Shown here: positions 6,660 to 14,948 of the stretch, piece after piece | How the letters are laid out: every line of letters begins with the position of its first letter | Position numbering within the stretch: position 1 is the first letter of the stretch | Notes under the pieces: generated by a model | Databases searched by the model: none | The model's input: the letters and a program-made list of their open reading frames with translations, nothing else | Told to the model about the DNA's origin: nothing | Program-made: the position numbers and the translations under genes | Assembly (NCBI GenBank): GCA_910583965.1 | Contig: CAJUAE010000045.1 | Span: forward strand, 1-25,501 | From: an uncultured Lachnospiraceae bacterium | GTDB lineage: Bacteria > Bacillota > Clostridia > Lachnospirales > Lachnospiraceae | Length of the DNA: 25,501 bases | Direction: 5' to 3'

Positions 6660-8237
6660 ATGGTACAGAATAGTTTGCACCTGTCTGGTGCGAAAGGATA
6701 TGGACAAGCGGGAGCGAGTCATACGAGGAGGGCTCTGAAAGGGTTTAATCCTGTATCAGGAAGTCCACGCGAAGATATCGATAATAATAATTATACTTTG
6801 CGGCAGCGTGGGCGTATGCTTACAATGTCAGCTCCAATTGCGGCATCTGCAATAAAAACAAATCGCACAAATACGATTGGTTTAGGATTAAAACTAAATC
6901 CGAGACCAGACAGGGCTATTCTTGGACTTACATCAGAACAGGCAAAGGAGTGGGAGCGGGAAGTGAAAGCTGAGTTCAAGATGTGGGCGGAACATAAGCA
7001 GCGCTGCGATATTACAGGAGTAAATGATTTCTATATGATGCAGCAGTTATGTTTCTATTCATGGCTTGCAAGCGGAGATGTGTTTGTCGTGCGCCAGGAG
7101 GGGAAAACGCCAAATTGTCCATATACTTTAAAATTACAAGTAATAGAGGCAGACAGATGCAGCACCCCAGTGGATGGGTATGCATTTGCAATAGGAGTTA
7201 CAGAAGGTAAAAATATGGATAATAACAATCGTATATATGATGGAGTGGAAGTGAATAAAGATGGTGCAGTAGTGGCATATTGGTTTCGCAATACATATCC
7301 ATATCAGATTACATATGAAAAGACAGATTGGGTAAGAATTGAAGCTTATGGAGAGAAAACAGGGCTTCCAAATGTAATACATATTATGAATACGGAGCGA
7401 CCAGAACAATACAGGGGCGTGACCTATCTGGCATCGATTATTGAACCCTTATTACAACTGAAAAGATATACAGAAGCAGAGATACAGGCAGCAGTGAACC
7501 AAGCGTTTTTTACTGCCTGTATTAAGACAACATCGCCAACGGGGGAGAATGGAATGCCTTTCGATGAAGTGGGTGATGGTCAAGATGCGGATGATCAGGT
7601 TAGCTACGATCCAAATGAGTATGAGATGGGTTCGGGAACTATGCTTATTTTAAATCCAGGGGAAAGTGTTGAAATGATTGAGACGAAGAGACCCTTTAAC
7701 GGTTTTGAAGCATTTTTCAAGGCTATGTGTAAACAAATAGGTGCAGCGTTGGAAATTCCTGCCGAGTTGCTGATAAAGGAATTTACAGCGAGTTATTCTG
7801 CATCAAGGGCGGCATTACTAGAAGCGTGGAAAGCGTTTAAGATGTATCGAAATTGGTTTGCATCTTCTTTCTGTAAGCCAGTGTATGAGATATGGTTATC
7901 GGAAGCAATAGCGAGGGGACGGGTAAGTGCTCCAGGATTTTTTAGCGATCCGTTGGTACGGGAGGCGTGGCTGGGAAGTGAATGGATAGGACCATCACAG
8001 GGACAGCTCGATCCAGTTAAGGAAGTGAATGCAGAGATTCTTTCTATACAAAACGGTTTGACCACACATGAGACGGCAGCAGCAAAAATTAATGGTTCTG
8101 ACTGGGATACGAATATAGACCAGTTGGAGATGGAATTTAGAAAAATAGATGAACTGGAAGACAAGCTGTCAAAACTGACAATGATAAAAGAGGAGGATGA
8201 TAAAGAAGATGATTCAGATAATGATGAGGAATTATAG
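6660..8237 (+). CDS. Portal protein, lambda gpB family
   Basis: The 525-residue protein from ATG 6660 (AGGAGGG just upstream) matches lambda gpB in length (533) and pattern. It has an N-terminal RRALKGFNP segment, NNYTLRQRGRMLTMSAPIA near 44-61, then KTNRTNTIGLGLKLNPRP. The central wing is aromatic-rich (YSWLASGDVFVVRQEG), and the stem/crown region includes EIPAELLIKEFTASYSASRAAL. The acidic C-terminal tail (EEDDKEDDSDNDEEL) overlaps the next gene. Twelve copies would form the DNA entry ring at one prohead vertex. Confidence 0.93.
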   Translation: MVQNSLHLSGAKGYGQAGASHTRRALKGFNPVSGSPREDIDNNNYTLRQRGRMLTMSAPIAASAIKTNRTNTIGLGLKLNPRPDRAILGLTSEQAKEWEREVKAEFKMWAEHKQRCDITGVNDFYMMQQLCFYSWLASGDVFVVRQEGKTPNCPYTLKLQVIEADRCSTPVDGYAFAIGVTEGKNMDNNNRIYDGVEVNKDGAVVAYWFRNTYPYQITYEKTDWVRIEAYGEKTGLPNVIHIMNTERPEQYRGVTYLASIIEPLLQLKRYTEAEIQAAVNQAFFTACIKTTSPTGENGMPFDEVGDGQDADDQVSYDPNEYEMGSGTMLILNPGESVEMIETKRPFNGFEAFFKAMCKQIGAALEIPAELLIKEFTASYSASRAALLEAWKAFKMYRNWFASSFCKPVYEIWLSEAIARGRVSAPGFFSDPLVREAWLGSEWIGPSQGQLDPVKEVNAEILSIQNGLTTHETAAAKINGSDWDTNIDQLEMEFRKIDELEDKLSKLTMIKEEDDKEDDSDNDEEL

Positions 8238-9435
8238 AAATGGTCCTGTGTCAATTCCATTCAAGATGTCACAAGATATGAAGCCCTATAATATTATTGA
8301 CAATGATGATGAGGCAGAAGTTAATATGTATGGTGAGATTGTATCAGAAATACCTACTGATTGGTGGGGGGATAGGATAGAAGGAATGTACATTATTCTT
8401 GCTGATTTCCTGAATGACATGGAACAACTAAAAAATAAAGCAAAAGTTACATTCCATATCAATTCGCCAGGTGGGGAAGTTTTTGCAGGGGTATCAATAT
8501 ATAACCGAATGCGAGAATTTAAAGGAATTGTTGCTACTGTGGTTGATGGTTTAGCGGCAAGTGCAGCATCGATTATAGCACAGGGCGGTACAAAAGGACA
8601 TAGGAAGGTGTGCAATGGCTCATTAACAATGATTCATGGTGCATCTTCTTTTATGTTTGGGCATTACAATGTTAATGAATTAAAGGATAACATAGCAAAA
8701 CTAAATGCTATTGATAAATCAATTATTGATATATATGCAAGCTGTACAGGGTTAGGTTCTGAAAAGCTAAAAAATATGATGACAAAAACCACATGGATGT
8801 CAGCGCAAGATGCTGTCGATAATGGATTTGCTGATGAGATTGCAGACACGGGACAGCCTGTGACAATGAGCATTAATAAAAATAGAGACATTATGATTGT
8901 TAATGGAATCCCCATGTCAGTAAAAGGATTTATGAATATTCCAGATTATATACAGGTATATGAGGAGGTAATTGCCACAAGGCAGCCAGATGGTATAAAA
9001 GACACACAAATAGGAGGAGAAAAACATATGACTTTGGAAGAATTGATGAAACAGGAACCAAGGCTTGTAGACCAAATTCGGAAGGATGCTATGCAATCGG
9101 CACAAACAGATGTACAGCAAGCAGTGAATAACGAGCTGAACCGTTTGAAATCAATTGATGAGATTGCTGGAAAAATTGCTGATAAATCTCTAGTAGAAAA
9201 AGCAAAGTATGGTGAGGTGAAAATGTCCGCAGCAGACCTTGCACTGGAAGTGTTGAAGTCTCAAAACGATTTTGGACAGACATTTTTGAACAATATGGAG
9301 TCGGATATCAAAGGTTCTGGTGCAGAAAAAATTATACCAGCACCAAACAGTAATCTTTCTGCAGAGGAGCAGACCAGAAAAGATATTATGGACGGTGCTG
9401 CTTTAATAGCTGGGATTGTGCCAGAAGGTAAGTAG
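8209..9435 (+). CDS. ClpP-like (S49/S14-type) prohead protease with C-terminal scaffold domain
   Basis: From ATG 8209 (GGAGG at 8192-8196) the product has 408 residues; in-frame ATGs at 8197 and 8221 are alternatives. The ClpP fold is clear: INSPGGEVFAG near 84-94, catalytic Ser118 in GLAASAAS, and catalytic His143 in MIHGAS. Residues after about 270 are helical and charged, ending in a low-complexity tail, as in scaffolds. In lambda, gpC is the protease and Nu3 the scaffold, made from a nested start in the same frame; the same arrangement appears here at 9028. The gene overlaps the portal gene by 29 bases. Confidence 0.9.
   Translation: MIQIMMRNYRNGPVSIPFKMSQDMKPYNIIDNDDEAEVNMYGEIVSEIPTDWWGDRIEGMYIILADFLNDMEQLKNKAKVTFHINSPGGEVFAGVSIYNRMREFKGIVATVVDGLAASAASIIAQGGTKGHRKVCNGSLTMIHGASSFMFGHYNVNELKDNIAKLNAIDKSIIDIYASCTGLGSEKLKNMMTKTTWMSAQDAVDNGFADEIADTGQPVTMSINKNRDIMIVNGIPMSVKGFMNIPDYIQVYEEVIATRQPDGIKDTQIGGEKHMTLEELMKQEPRLVDQIRKDAMQSAQTDVQQAVNNELNRLKSIDEIAGKIADKSLVEKAKYGEVKMSAADLALEVLKSQNDFGQTFLNNMESDIKGSGAEKIIPAPNSNLSAEEQTRKDIMDGAALIAGIVPEGK
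9028..9435 (+). CDS. Probable nested scaffold protein (Nu3-like), in frame inside the protease gene
   Basis: An in-frame ATG at 9028 is preceded by TAGGAGGAGA (9011-9020) with ideal spacing, although this lies in the middle of a coding sequence. The 135-residue product (starting MTLEELMKQEPRLVDQIRK) contains only the helical, charged C-terminal part of the protease protein. That is what a capsid scaffold looks like, and it mirrors lambda C/Nu3. Separate synthesis would give excess scaffold over protease-scaffold fusion. The start is seen in sequence; its use is inferred. Confidence 0.65.
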   Translation: MTLEELMKQEPRLVDQIRKDAMQSAQTDVQQAVNNELNRLKSIDEIAGKIADKSLVEKAKYGEVKMSAADLALEVLKSQNDFGQTFLNNMESDIKGSGAEKIIPAPNSNLSAEEQTRKDIMDGAALIAGIVPEGK

Positions 9436-9449
9436 AGGAGGGAAATACA

Positions 9450-9827
9450 ATGAATGGAAGGGAAGTAATTGGAAGCTGTGTACCAGAGATGCTTGTTGCG
9501 GATGCGGATTTTCCAATGAGTGTGGTTTCTGTAACCATAGCTGCTACAGCGGATGGTGAGATATCGCTTAAAAGAGGATCTGTACTGGCGGCAGATGACA
9601 CTGATGGAACATGCAGTCTTTTAAGTGGTTCAGAAGGAACAACAGCAGCATATATTCTTGCAGAACCTGTAATGACATCCACCACAGAAGATGTTATCGG
9701 AGTGGCATATGAGACAGGTAAATTTATTACACAGAGCCTTATTGTAGCAGATGGATATCAATTATCTGTCAAAGACCGTAACGATTTGCGGAATGCAGGA
9801 ATATTGATGGAAGGTGCATTGATGTAA
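9450..9827 (+). CDS. Head decoration protein, lambda gpD-like
   Basis: ATG 9450 follows GAGGAGGGAAATACA. The 125-residue protein is a little longer than lambda gpD (110) and shares its beta-rich character: an initial segment (VSVTIAATADGEISLKRGSV), a TAAYILAEPV strand and a VADGYQLSVKDRNDLRNAGI end typical of the family. Trimers cap the three-fold sites of the expanded capsid and stabilise it. It lies between scaffold and major capsid genes, exactly as D lies between Nu3 and E. Confidence 0.88.
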   Translation: MNGREVIGSCVPEMLVADADFPMSVVSVTIAATADGEISLKRGSVLAADDTDGTCSLLSGSEGTTAAYILAEPVMTSTTEDVIGVAYETGKFITQSLIVADGYQLSVKDRNDLRNAGILMEGALM

Positions 9828-9844
9828 AGGAGGAGAAATAACAT

Positions 9845-10921
9845 ATGGCAATTGATATTTACCAGACACAGACTATGATTGCTGCAATGCAGCTCATGCC
9901 AAAGCGCCCAACTTTTTTGCGTGACAGGTATTTTGAAACTTCAAATGAGGATATGTTCGTCACAGAGGATGTATTAGTTGAGTACAAGGATGAGAAATCA
10001 AGAAAAATGGCACCGTTTGTAATGCCCAAAAAAGGAGGTATTGCAGTTCCAAGAGATGGGTATAGAACAGAACGGCTTACACCACCATATATTGCACCTG
10101 AGCGGACTCTAACGATAGATGACCTGAAAAAGAAGCAGTTTGGTGAGACGTTATTTTCACAGCAGTCGCCTGCAGCGAGGGAAGGACAGATTCTGAAAAA
10201 TGATTTGATAGACTTGAACGGAATGATTGATACAAGCGAGGAATGCATGTCGTCACAGACACTCTTTAATAATGGATATTCTTTCCGACAGTATGCGGAT
10301 AAATATGGTTCAAGCGAATATGAAGAATATGAGATTCATTTTTATGATGGTGAGCAGAACACGGCAGTATATGTACCAGCAGCACCTTGGAGTAGGAAAA
10401 ATGATGTAATTATTAGTGATTTGCATGTCATAGCAAAACTGTTAAAAAACCGCGGGCTAAGAGCATCAGATGTAATTTTTGGAGATGATGTTGCGGATGT
10501 GCTTATCAACAATAAATACATTCAGAAGTTGCTTGATAACAGGCGACTGAATCTTGCAGATATCAATCCGCAGCAACTTCCTGACGGAGCTACTTCATAC
10601 GGAAAAATTAATTGTATGGGAATTATGCTTGAATTGATCTGTTATTCTGAGGAATATGTGGATATTGATGATGGAAAAACAAAACCTTTTGTTCCGCAAG
10701 GGAAAATTACTGTGACAGCACCTAAGATGGGAAGATGCATGTATGGAGCAATCACCCAGATGGAAGAATCAGACAAACAGTATCATACATATGTAAACAA
10801 AAGAGTACCACATATTACGTACAATACACATGACAGCGTGCGGACTCTGGCACAGAAAGCAAGACCGATGATGGTTCCCAAATATAAAGATTCAGCAATC
10901 AGCGCTACAGTGCTTTACTAA
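9845..10921 (+). CDS. Major capsid protein, lambda gpE family
   Basis: ATG 9845 has AAAGGAGGAG ideally spaced upstream. The 358-residue length is close to lambda gpE (341). Family-like features include the N-terminal MQLMPKRPTFLRDRYF segment, TEDVLVEYKDEKSRKMAPFV, the PPYIAPERTL motif near 80-90 and the conserved C-terminal KARPMMVPKYKDSAISATVL. It builds the icosahedral shell with HK97-type subunits. Strong ribosome binding agrees with high expression. Confidence 0.93.
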   Translation: MAIDIYQTQTMIAAMQLMPKRPTFLRDRYFETSNEDMFVTEDVLVEYKDEKSRKMAPFVMPKKGGIAVPRDGYRTERLTPPYIAPERTLTIDDLKKKQFGETLFSQQSPAAREGQILKNDLIDLNGMIDTSEECMSSQTLFNNGYSFRQYADKYGSSEYEEYEIHFYDGEQNTAVYVPAAPWSRKNDVIISDLHVIAKLLKNRGLRASDVIFGDDVADVLINNKYIQKLLDNRRLNLADINPQQLPDGATSYGKINCMGIMLELICYSEEYVDIDDGKTKPFVPQGKITVTAPKMGRCMYGAITQMEESDKQYHTYVNKRVPHITYNTHDSVRTLAQKARPMMVPKYKDSAISATVLY

Positions 10922-10949
10922 AAGTATTATATCAGAAAGGAATAAGTGT

Positions 10950-11393
10950 ATGTTAATTAGAATTTTAGCAGGTGCATATGGGCATAGACCAGATCCAGAA
11001 AAAAGTTATATTGACAAAAAAGATAAAAACAGTGAACCGTTTGAAGTAAGCGATGAAGAAGCTGCGAGGCTGATACAACTTGGAATTGCCGAATCGATTT
11101 CTACCAATGTTGAACTGCAATCAGACGTAAGTGTATTCTCTGCAAAATCTATTACACAGAATGATCTTGAACAGTTGTCGATTCAAAAATTGAGAATAAT
11201 GGCAAAAGATTTGGGACTTCCCGCGAATGGAAGTAAGGCTGTACTAGCAGACAAGATTAGAACTGCAAGTATAAAGCTTCAGGAAGGGCAAGAAAAAAAT
11301 GGTGAAAGTTTGCCTGATGAAAACGATGATACAGATGTGATATCAGATAATGAGATACCACCATTTCTGCAGGCAGCAGAACCAGAGGTATAA
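10950..11393 (+). CDS. SAP-domain protein in the lambda FI position
   Basis: The 147-residue protein starts at ATG 10950 after AGAAAGGAATAAG. The N-terminal part has a strand and a VSDEEAARLIQLGIAE helix, common in small phage capsid-associated proteins. Residues about 70-108 (LEQLSIQKLRIMAKDLGLP, then GSKAVLADKI) form a SAP-type helix-extension-helix, a DNA-binding fold. The C-terminus is acidic and disordered. In lambda, FI follows E and helps bring the packaging complex to the prohead; a similar job is possible but unproven. Confidence 0.65.
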   Translation: MLIRILAGAYGHRPDPEKSYIDKKDKNSEPFEVSDEEAARLIQLGIAESISTNVELQSDVSVFSAKSITQNDLEQLSIQKLRIMAKDLGLPANGSKAVLADKIRTASIKLQEGQEKNGESLPDENDDTDVISDNEIPPFLQAAEPEV

Positions 11394-11713
11394 TGATGTC
11401 AGCATTTCAAGATATGGTTAGACGAGATATGGGAATATTTTTTAATCCAGATGAGTTTGGAGAAGAGCATGATATTGACGGAAGGATGGTTGTGTGCGTT
11501 ATAGATGACCAGACAAATCGAGATAGAAAGGGTGGAACAGAATTTGCTGTTGCACAAATAACTATATTTTTATTTGCAAGAAGTGAGGATTTGTCGCCAC
11601 GTAGGGAACCAGGGGAAGAGCTTCGACTAGATGGGGTTCCATATACTATTGAGACATGGGATGAAGATATGGGAGTATCTTCTGTGTCATTGTTTATCAA
11701 TATCAATGCGTAA
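11393..11713 (+). CDS. Head-tail joining protein, lambda gpFII-like
   Basis: The 106-residue product begins at ATG 11393, sharing one base with the preceding TAA (a second ATG follows at once). It has the pattern of the phage_attach/FII family: a helical start (FQDMVRRDMGIFFNPDEFG), IDGRMVVCVIDDQTN, a central strand pair and a closing GVPYTIETWDEDMGV. Lambda gpFII (117 aa) binds gpW at the portal and forms the tail-docking surface. Position between the FI-like and tail-completion genes agrees. Confidence 0.72.
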   Translation: MMSAFQDMVRRDMGIFFNPDEFGEEHDIDGRMVVCVIDDQTNRDRKGGTEFAVAQITIFLFARSEDLSPRREPGEELRLDGVPYTIETWDEDMGVSSVSLFININA

Positions 11714-11722
11714 GGAGGAAGC

Positions 11723-12346
11723 ATGGCAATAACGGATTCGATGATAAAAATTGCTGACTGGTTGAATGGAACAGTGTGTCCAAAATATAAATTCAAGGTT
11801 CCGCCAGAGGGTAAGATACAAGACGGTGACAGAAGACAGATTTTGGCACCAATGGATGACAAATACCAGTATCAGGAAGTAAATCCATATGCATTTGTAT
11901 TGTTTCTGCCTACAAAGGATAAAATACCACCACCGAAGCGCCCCAATATGCCATCTGTGTGTGTACAGCTTGTAAGTGGTTTTGACGACCTATTGAAGAG
12001 CAGCAGGGAAATGACAATTAATCTTGCTTGTTCTTGTTGGAATCCAGGTATTCATATTCAAGACATTTATTTTCCGAAAGACAGACGACCAAAAGAAATG
12101 CCGCATTTTGAACCAGCATATACAGGGTGGATGGATGCGTGGAATTTTGTAGACGGAATCTTGATTAAATTAGAGGCAATTAACAATATTGAGCATATAC
12201 AGATTGTAAAAGATACTCCAATTACATTTGGCTGTTACAAGGAGCAGGATAATATACCAGATTTCTATCCATATTGGTTTGCATGGGTGCAGTTTAAAGT
12301 CCGTTCAGGATTTTATAGAAACAATGAAATAGAAAAATATTTATAG
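11723..12346 (+). CDS. Probable tail terminator/completion protein
   Basis: A 207-residue protein from ATG 11723 (AAGGAGGAAGC). It has an N-terminal helix (MIKIADWLNGTVCPKY), several beta-strands including SVCVQLVSGFDD and MTINLACSCWNPG, a WMDAWNFVDGILIKLEAI helix and a final YPYWFAWVQFKVRS strand. This alternation suits tail-terminator-like folds, and the gene sits where such proteins belong, between the FII-like gene and the sheath. I do not recognise a specific named family; function is from context. Confidence 0.6.
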   Translation: MAITDSMIKIADWLNGTVCPKYKFKVPPEGKIQDGDRRQILAPMDDKYQYQEVNPYAFVLFLPTKDKIPPPKRPNMPSVCVQLVSGFDDLLKSSREMTINLACSCWNPGIHIQDIYFPKDRRPKEMPHFEPAYTGWMDAWNFVDGILIKLEAINNIEHIQIVKDTPITFGCYKEQDNIPDFYPYWFAWVQFKVRSGFYRNNEIEKYL

Positions 12347-12360
12347 GGGGACATGAAGTC

Positions 12361-13860
12361 ATGGCGAATGAATATTTATATGGTGCATATGGCAAGCTGG
12401 GGCAGACTATAGCACGCAATGCTGTACAAGCAGGCACTGTTCCTGTCTATGTTGGAACAGCGCCTGTAAATTTGATTAAGAATTATAAAAAGCTTGGCAT
12501 TATTAATACACCAGTAAAGTTGAGTAATCTTCCTAATGCACAGCAAACAATAGGTTATTCTGACATGTGGAAACAATTTACACTCTGCGAAGCAATATCA
12601 GCTCATTTTAATAATGCATTGGGAAATATAGGACCTATTTATGTAATTAATGTGTTAGATCCTGATATTAACAGAAAGACACAAGAAAATGCCCAAAATA
12701 TTAATTTAATGTTTGCTAATGGTCAGGCGACAATTAAGAGCGATACAATCATTCTTGATACACTTGCCCTAGAAGGGTTTGTTGAAGGGATCGATTATAT
12801 TGTCGATTATAATTTTGCAAAAGGGACAGCAATCATAAAATCAATTGGAACAAAGAAGATTGATGGCACAGTAGCGGCGAGCTATTTGGAGGTTGATTTT
12901 GATGGAATTGATGCAGATACTATCGTAGGAGGTGTTACAGCAAGTGGAGAATATTCAGGATTTGGGGCACTGCAATTGCTGTATCAAGAGTATTATCAGG
13001 TATGCAATCTTCTGATGGCGCCTGGATGGAGCCATATACCTCAAGTGTACAATGCAATGCTTACAGCAGCAGAACAGATCAATGGACATTGGGATGCATT
13101 TGTACTGGCGGATATTCCACTGGAAAGAGAGGAAAATGAGGGAACAGTAGCCATTCAGACAATTGATGAGGCAAAGGATTGGAAGAAACAAAACGGATAT
13201 AACAGTGAGCGTAGCAAAGTGTTCTGGCCGATGGGAAAAGATAATGGCGGAAAGATATACCATCTTTCTACGCTGGCAGCAGTAGAGCTGATGCGGATTG
13301 ACTATACCCATGCATCTATTCCGTTTGAGACATGTGGAAATAAGCAGATACCAGTTGTCAAACAGTATTTTGGAGAATCTTCAAAAAACAGAGGATTTGA
13401 CCAAATTACAAGCAAAGAGCTTACTTCAAATGGCATTAGTACTTGTGTATTCTGGGGCGGAAATTGGGTTCTGTGGGGAGATCATACAGCGGCATATACA
13501 TATGGGGCAGATGTAGATCCAAGAGCAATATTTGATGTTTCCATGCGAATGCTGTTTCATATTACAAATAGTTTTCAACGAGAATGGGGAATAACGATAG
13601 ATAAACCCTTCACAAAGCAGCTTAGGGACAGGATTATTAACAGAGAGCAGGAGAAACTCGATGCGCTTGTGGCACAGGGTGCACTGATTGGGAATCCTAC
13701 GGTATTGTTTTTAGAATCTAACAACAGCACCGAGGACATGATGAATGGTGATTTTAGATGGGATATTCCTATTACGCCTACACCGCCGTTAAAAAGTGCA
13801 ACGGTATATGTTGCCTATACTGATGAAGGTTTTTTGGCGTACTTTGGTGAGGAGGGATAA
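12361..13860 (+). CDS. Contractile tail sheath protein
   Basis: The 499-residue protein starts at ATG 12361 after GGGGGACATGAAGTC. Recognisable sheath features are the N-terminal GTVPVYVGTAPVNL strand, a variable central domain, the WPMGKDNGGKIYHLSTLAA segment, and a C-terminal half with FWGGNWVLWGDHTA, RAIFDVSMRMLFHITNSF and RIINREQEKLDALVAQGAL. The C-terminal part is the conserved polymerising domain of the phage sheath family (FI of P2, gpL of Mu). It contracts to drive the tube through the cell wall, making this a myovirus. Confidence 0.93.
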   Translation: MANEYLYGAYGKLGQTIARNAVQAGTVPVYVGTAPVNLIKNYKKLGIINTPVKLSNLPNAQQTIGYSDMWKQFTLCEAISAHFNNALGNIGPIYVINVLDPDINRKTQENAQNINLMFANGQATIKSDTIILDTLALEGFVEGIDYIVDYNFAKGTAIIKSIGTKKIDGTVAASYLEVDFDGIDADTIVGGVTASGEYSGFGALQLLYQEYYQVCNLLMAPGWSHIPQVYNAMLTAAEQINGHWDAFVLADIPLEREENEGTVAIQTIDEAKDWKKQNGYNSERSKVFWPMGKDNGGKIYHLSTLAAVELMRIDYTHASIPFETCGNKQIPVVKQYFGESSKNRGFDQITSKELTSNGISTCVFWGGNWVLWGDHTAAYTYGADVDPRAIFDVSMRMLFHITNSFQREWGITIDKPFTKQLRDRIINREQEKLDALVAQGALIGNPTVLFLESNNSTEDMMNGDFRWDIPITPTPPLKSATVYVAYTDEGFLAYFGEEG

Positions 13861-13862
13861 AG

Positions 13863-14378
13863 ATGCCAGTAGTGACAGATATCAGGGGACCTGTAAATGG
13901 TACAACAGCGTATATAGAGGGGGAACTTGTTGCAAGAAATACAACAATTACACTGCCAGAGATAACACATGTGACAGCAACAGTACAGACTGCGTTGGGA
14001 GAACATGAAGTACCATTGTTTGGGCTTGTGGAGTCTATGGAAGCAACTATTAAAAAGATTGGAGCGGACTTAGGCCTTGCGAAAGCCTTGGGCATGGAGA
14101 CAAAAACATTTGAATTTAGATGGGTTCAGCAAGTAACACCGATTAATGAACCGGATCGTATTGAAGGCTGCAAGGCTTTTATCCGTGGGATTCCAAAAGT
14201 AGTTGTGCCATCAATAGAGATTAGCCCAGGCGAATCTGTTGAGGTAGACATTCCATTATCGGTAACACGATATCAGCTTTTTGTAAATGGAAATGAGCTG
14301 CTAATGGTTGATAAAATGGCGGGTATTTGTAAGATTAATGGCGTGGATTATGCAGCTAGCTTAAATAGTCTGCTATAA
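13863..14378 (+). CDS. Tail tube protein, P2 FII-like
   Basis: The 171-residue protein starts at ATG 13863, two bases after the sheath stop, using GAGGAGG inside the sheath's last codons. Features of the P2 FII family include the VNGTTAYIEGELVARNTTITLPEI start, LGLAKALGMETKTFEFRWV, and a middle ending in YQLFVNGNELLMVDKMAGIC, then INGVDYAASLNSLL. It stacks as rings inside the sheath. Sheath and tube adjacency is the standard order. Confidence 0.9.
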   Translation: MPVVTDIRGPVNGTTAYIEGELVARNTTITLPEITHVTATVQTALGEHEVPLFGLVESMEATIKKIGADLGLAKALGMETKTFEFRWVQQVTPINEPDRIEGCKAFIRGIPKVVVPSIEISPGESVEVDIPLSVTRYQLFVNGNELLMVDKMAGICKINGVDYAASLNSLL

Positions 14379-14406
14379 AGGTATATATTTGGGAGGATTT
14401 TCAAAA

Positions 14407-14805
14407 ATGAGACAAAAATTAGAACTTAAAAAGCCTGTTCTGATTAATGGGAGTAGTTTTAAGGAATTAGAATACAATTTTGATGAAATGACTTGTGAAG
14501 ATTATGCAATGGCGGCTGCCTATGCTGATGCCAAATCATTGGCAGCCTCGCAGCAAGGGAAACCGAATGCGTCAGTTATGGAACAAAATATTAATTTTCT
14601 TATGTATCTTGGAATGTTTAGTATTAAGGCGGCAAACAAAGAGCTTATTGACATCTCAGATTTGGAACGCATCAAGGGTTTTGACCTGGTAGAGATTACG
14701 AGACTTGGAAGAAATTTTATCATGGGGAGATTGGAGGAACCCTCAGCTCAAAACAGCTCAGAAGGGCAATCCGAAGTTACTCCCGTTTCTACCACACTGG
14801 AATAA
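14407..14805 (+). CDS. Tail assembly chaperone (short form, gpG/gpE-like)
   Basis: I chose ATG 14407, preceded by GGGAGG at 14390; the frame could also open at TTG 14389 but that codon overlaps the ribosome binding site. The 132-residue helical protein (MRQKLELKKPVLINGSSFKE start) has the size, position between tube and tape measure, and N-terminal pattern of tail assembly chaperones. These coat the tape measure before tube polymerisation. A -1 frameshift near its end would add a C-terminal extension (separate entries). Confidence 0.78.
   Translation: MRQKLELKKPVLINGSSFKELEYNFDEMTCEDYAMAAAYADAKSLAASQQGKPNASVMEQNINFLMYLGMFSIKAANKELIDISDLERIKGFDLVEITRLGRNFIMGRLEEPSAQNSSEGQSEVTPVSTTLE
14712..14718 (+). 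promoter_or_regulatory. Slippery heptamer A AAT TTT for a -1 frameshift
   Basis: AAATTTT at 14712-14718 is in exact X XXY YYZ phase with the chaperone frame (codons AAT at 14713 and TTT at 14716). The -1 frame is free of stops from 14685 to 14943, so slippage here is productive. Classic tail chaperone genes use a -1 slip at this place to make the long form. Confidence 0.6.
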
Positions 14806-14945
14806 AAGAAATAGAGAAAATGAGTCTGGTTGGATTCCTAAAAGAGTTCTCTGAAGCGGTGGAGGATATCAAAGAGGAAAATGAAAGACGCAAAAAAAGT
14901 ATGGAAACTGCAAAAAAGCAGAGTAAAAAAAGAGGGCGAAGATAG
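14718..14945 (+). CDS. Frameshift extension of the tail chaperone (gpT/E'-like part)
   Basis: After a -1 slip at 14712-14718 translation continues for about 75 residues to TAG at 14943, three bases before the tape measure start, giving a long form of about 179 residues. The extension is helical and highly charged (LVGFLKEFSEAVEDIKEENE, then a lysine/arginine tail), as in T-type extensions that hold the tape measure. An ATG at 14820 in this frame has no good ribosome binding site, which argues for frameshifting over independent initiation. Confidence 0.62.
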   Translation, partial: YHGEIGGTLSSKQLRRAIRSYSRFYHTGIKEIEKMSLVGFLKEFSEAVEDIKEENERRKKSMETAKKQSKKRGRR

Positions 14946-14948
14946 TGT

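Noticed and set aside
7793..8260. Minus-strand serine-rich frame opposite the portal gene end
   Set aside because: Serine runs are the complement of the portal's acidic tail codons; no start signal.
14676..14682. Slippery heptamer G GGT TTT in the chaperone gene
   Set aside because: In phase, but -1 slippage there meets TGA at 14682-14684 immediately.
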